Position numbers and translations under genes: made by a program. A stretch of DNA of 64,000 bases from positions 171,081 to 235,080 of the forward strand of contig NZ_JACIIZ010000009.1 of assembly GCF_014205765.1 (NCBI RefSeq), written 5' to 3'. The number at the start of each line of letters is the position of its first letter. Positions within the stretch are counted from its first letter, which is position 1. This document shows, one piece after another, positions 62,087-64,000 of this stretch. The notes below the pieces were generated by a model. That model made no database searches, was not told where the DNA came from, and worked only from the letters and a program-made list of their open reading frames with translations. This DNA comes from Nitrospirillum iridis (GTDB lineage Bacteria > Pseudomonadota > Alphaproteobacteria > Azospirillales > Azospirillaceae).

Positions 62087-64000
62087 GTGTCCTTTTTCTC
62101 AAAAAGCCGGACGTGTTCGGCGGTCATGATGGCGGCGGGGGTGCTGGTCACCGACGCCGCGGGGGCGCAAAGCGCCAGCGAACTGGTGATGCCACCGGCG
62201 GTGGGTCAGGTGGATGGGACGGGTCTGCTGGTGCTGCTGCCGCAGACCTTCACCGTGCCCAACGGCAACGGCGCCAGCCTGACGGTGCAGGCCAACGCCT
62301 TTCTCAATTTCCCCGACCAGACCAGCACGGCCACCGCCAAGCGGATGCTGGAGACGGCGCGCACGACGGGAAAGGTGGGGAAGCTGGACAAGGCCGGCAA
62401 GAAGGCCACTGCCGCTTCCGGGCCCGCGCCCAATGAGTTGCTGGTGGGGCCGACCATCCGGGCGCAGCCGGGCACCACGCTCAACATCCTGATGGGCAAC
62501 CTGCTGTCCTATAACGTCAACCAGGGTGACGGCTTCATGTCCAACGACGTGCCCCATGGGCTGGACGTGGTGAACCTGCACACCCACGGCCTGCATGTCA
62601 GCCCCAATGGCAATTCCGACAATGTCCTGCTCAGCCTCTATCCCGTGGGCACGCCGGAGTCGGTGATCAAGTCCTGCGCCGAGGATATGGGCAAACCCGA
62701 ACTCTGCCAGCAGGTCGGTTACAGCTATTCCATCCAGATACCGGCCGCGCACGCCGCCGGCACTTACTGGTACCACACGCACAAGCACGGCTCCGTGGCG
62801 TTCCAGCTGTCCAACGGCGAGGCCGGCGCCCTGATCATCCAGGACCCGGTGCACGGCATCGACAGCCTGGTGCCGGTGCAGCAGGCCGCGGAAAAGGTCA
62901 TGGTGTTCCAGACCATCCAGGCCGGCACGCCCCAGGGCGCCGCCACCGGCGCGCCGTTGCAGATCACCTGCGCGGGCGTCTATGGCACCAACGGCAGCAC
63001 CTGCACCTATCCCGGCGGCTCCGCGCCGACGCCCATCAGCAACGTCAATGGCCAGCTGTCGGTGAACGGCCAACTGTCGCCCACCGTCACCATGCAGACG
63101 GGCGAGGTGCAGCTGTGGCGGGTGGTCAACGCCACCGTCGGCAACGTGCTGCCCATGTGCCTGGTGCCCACGGGCGGCGCCACCGCGACGCCCACCGCCT
63201 ACGTCCTGGCCGCCGACGGCGTGCCCCTCCAGCGGCCAGTGCCCAGTCCCGACCTGCCCCTGGCGCTCAAGCCGCCCGCTTTGACGCCTGACGGCAACGG
63301 CGTGGTGAACAACGAACTGTTGCTGCTGTCGCCCGGCCAGCGATTGGACCTGATGATGCAGGCGCCCACGGCTGTCGGCACCTATCAACTGATCCAGCCG
63401 GCGTCGTCCGCCAGCTTGGCCATGCAGCCCCCCACCACGCCCGGCACCTATCAGCTGTCGGCGACGACCCAGACGGGCAATTACAACCCGCCGGTGCTGC
63501 TGCCCGCCATGTCCAGCCTGTGCCAGGCGTCCCAGCTCAGTAATGGCGGCCAGGTGGTCATGACCGTCAATGTCGTGCAGGGCTCGGGGAGCTACAACAC
63601 GGCGCTGCCGACGCAGACGCAGCTGAACGCGCTGTACACCCCCGCCACTCTGGCGGGCACGACGGGCGTGCCGTCCTCACCCACCCAGGGCGTGGTGTTC
63701 GGCTTCACCAGCGGCACCTACGCCAACAGCACCGGCGGCGCCTCCGTGGTCAACGGCCGCCCGTTCACCCCGGAACGGCCGCAGCGGATCCTGGCCCTGG
63801 GCCAGACGAATCTGTGGGGCGTGCAGAGCGCGGCCGACACCCACATGTTCCACATCCACACCAACTCGTTCCAGGTGATCAAGCGCGGGACGGTGGACTA
63901 CGCCTTCCCGGTCTGGCGCGACACGGTGCTGATCAACTGCGCCCCCGCCATGGGCGGCGGCAACTGCGCCTTCCCGCAGGGCGTCACCAATGTCGCCGGC
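62087..64000 (+). CDS. Multicopper oxidase, 3' end outside window
   Basis: An exported copper enzyme starting with GTG at 62087 (GGGGGTAA upstream). A signal peptide (MSFFSKSRTCSAVMMAAGVLV, cleaved after Ala-Gly-Ala) precedes three cupredoxin domains. The first domain has the copper ligands HTHGLHV at about residue 165 and WYHTHKHG at about 228. Further on are the second domain and the start of the C-terminal copper region, HMFHIHTNSFQV. The final HCH motif lies beyond the window. A Lys/Ala/Thr-rich insertion of about 25 residues separates the first strand pair. Substrate (laccase-like phenol or metal) is unknown. Confidence 0.88.
   Translation, partial: MSFFSKSRTCSAVMMAAGVLVTDAAGAQSASELVMPPAVGQVDGTGLLVLLPQTFTVPNGNGASLTVQANAFLNFPDQTSTATAKRMLETARTTGKVGKLDKAGKKATAASGPAPNELLVGPTIRAQPGTTLNILMGNLLSYNVNQGDGFMSNDVPHGLDVVNLHTHGLHVSPNGNSDNVLLSLYPVGTPESVIKSCAEDMGKPELCQQVGYSYSIQIPAAHAAGTYWYHTHKHGSVAFQLSNGEAGALIIQDPVHGIDSLVPVQQAAEKVMVFQTIQAGTPQGAATGAPLQITCAGVYGTNGSTCTYPGGSAPTPISNVNGQLSVNGQLSPTVTMQTGEVQLWRVVNATVGNVLPMCLVPTGGATATPTAYVLAADGVPLQRPVPSPDLPLALKPPALTPDGNGVVNNELLLLSPGQRLDLMMQAPTAVGTYQLIQPASSASLAMQPPTTPGTYQLSATTQTGNYNPPVLLPAMSSLCQASQLSNGGQVVMTVNVVQGSGSYNTALPTQTQLNALYTPATLAGTTGVPSSPTQGVVFGFTSGTYANSTGGASVVNGRPFTPERPQRILALGQTNLWGVQSAADTHMFHIHTNSFQVIKRGTVDYAFPVWRDTVLINCAPAMGGGNCAFPQGVTNVAG

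Overview
The window reads as a GC-rich alphaproteobacterial secondary replicon (chromid or megaplasmid). A repA-parA-parB block with an iteron-rich origin lies at about 38.9-43.1 kb. The TonB-dependent uptake genes, periplasmic-sensor kinases, aromatic-acid catabolism and polyprenyl-phosphate arabinose-type genes would suit a soil or plant-associated member of the Rhodospirillales (Azospirillum-like). That taxonomic guess is inference from gene content and style, not from a marker gene.

Layout. 0-2.5 kb: the end of a two-partner secretion exoprotein with MBG repeats and its TpsB transporter. 2.5-6.5 kb: a LysR regulator, an exported esterase-like hydrolase, a YciI-like protein, and an AT-rich patch with a small secreted protein. 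6.5-9.1 kb: a PepSY/flavodoxin/CysJ-like reductase behind a possible Fur box. 9.2-18.2 kb: a LacI-controlled glucobiose utilisation locus (lacI, TonB-dependent receptor, MFS carrier, GH65 phosphorylase, beta-phosphoglucomutase) with paired LacI-type operators.

18.3-31.7 kb is the most unusual part. On the minus strand lie a solo peptide-binding protein, a sensor kinase, five short peptides with one shared leader motif and one shared C-terminal signature (P-L/I-P-x-x-W), and a cobalamin-type radical SAM enzyme of the RiPP-maturation kind. Divergent to this is a borosin-type backbone N-methyltransferase whose own C-terminus is eleven perfect decapeptide repeats, a self-modifying precursor. It is followed by a giant propeller sensor kinase whose kinase half is a close relative of the first kinase. 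Two different ribosomal-peptide systems therefore sit back to back between sister kinases.

31.9-37.2 kb: a feruloyl-CoA to vanillin/vanillate operon (ech, vdh, fcs) with a MarR regulator that carries a 45-bp near-perfect palindrome in its reading frame. 37.4-38.9 kb: a fluoride riboswitch and a CLC-F type antiporter. 38.9-43.1 kb: parB, parA, repA and the origin. An 18-bp motif (ATCCTTACC-N3-TGGGGG) clustered at the origin recurs through most of the window, and a 14-bp palindrome (TTGCGACGTCGCAA) brackets parA-parB as a candidate parS.

43.1-46.7 kb: a DprE2-like/DprE1-like/UbiA-HAD operon for a polyprenyl-phosphate pentose. 47.3-54.9 kb: an RTX-repeat protein, two glycosyltransferases, a methyltransferase and two proteins of unknown function, probably for a surface glycan or glycoprotein. 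54.9-64 kb: a hybrid sensor kinase, a multi-spanning membrane protein, a LysR/azoreductase pair, a DUF1810 protein and the first part of a multicopper oxidase that runs off the window. No rRNA, tRNA, CRISPR array or intact insertion sequence was seen.
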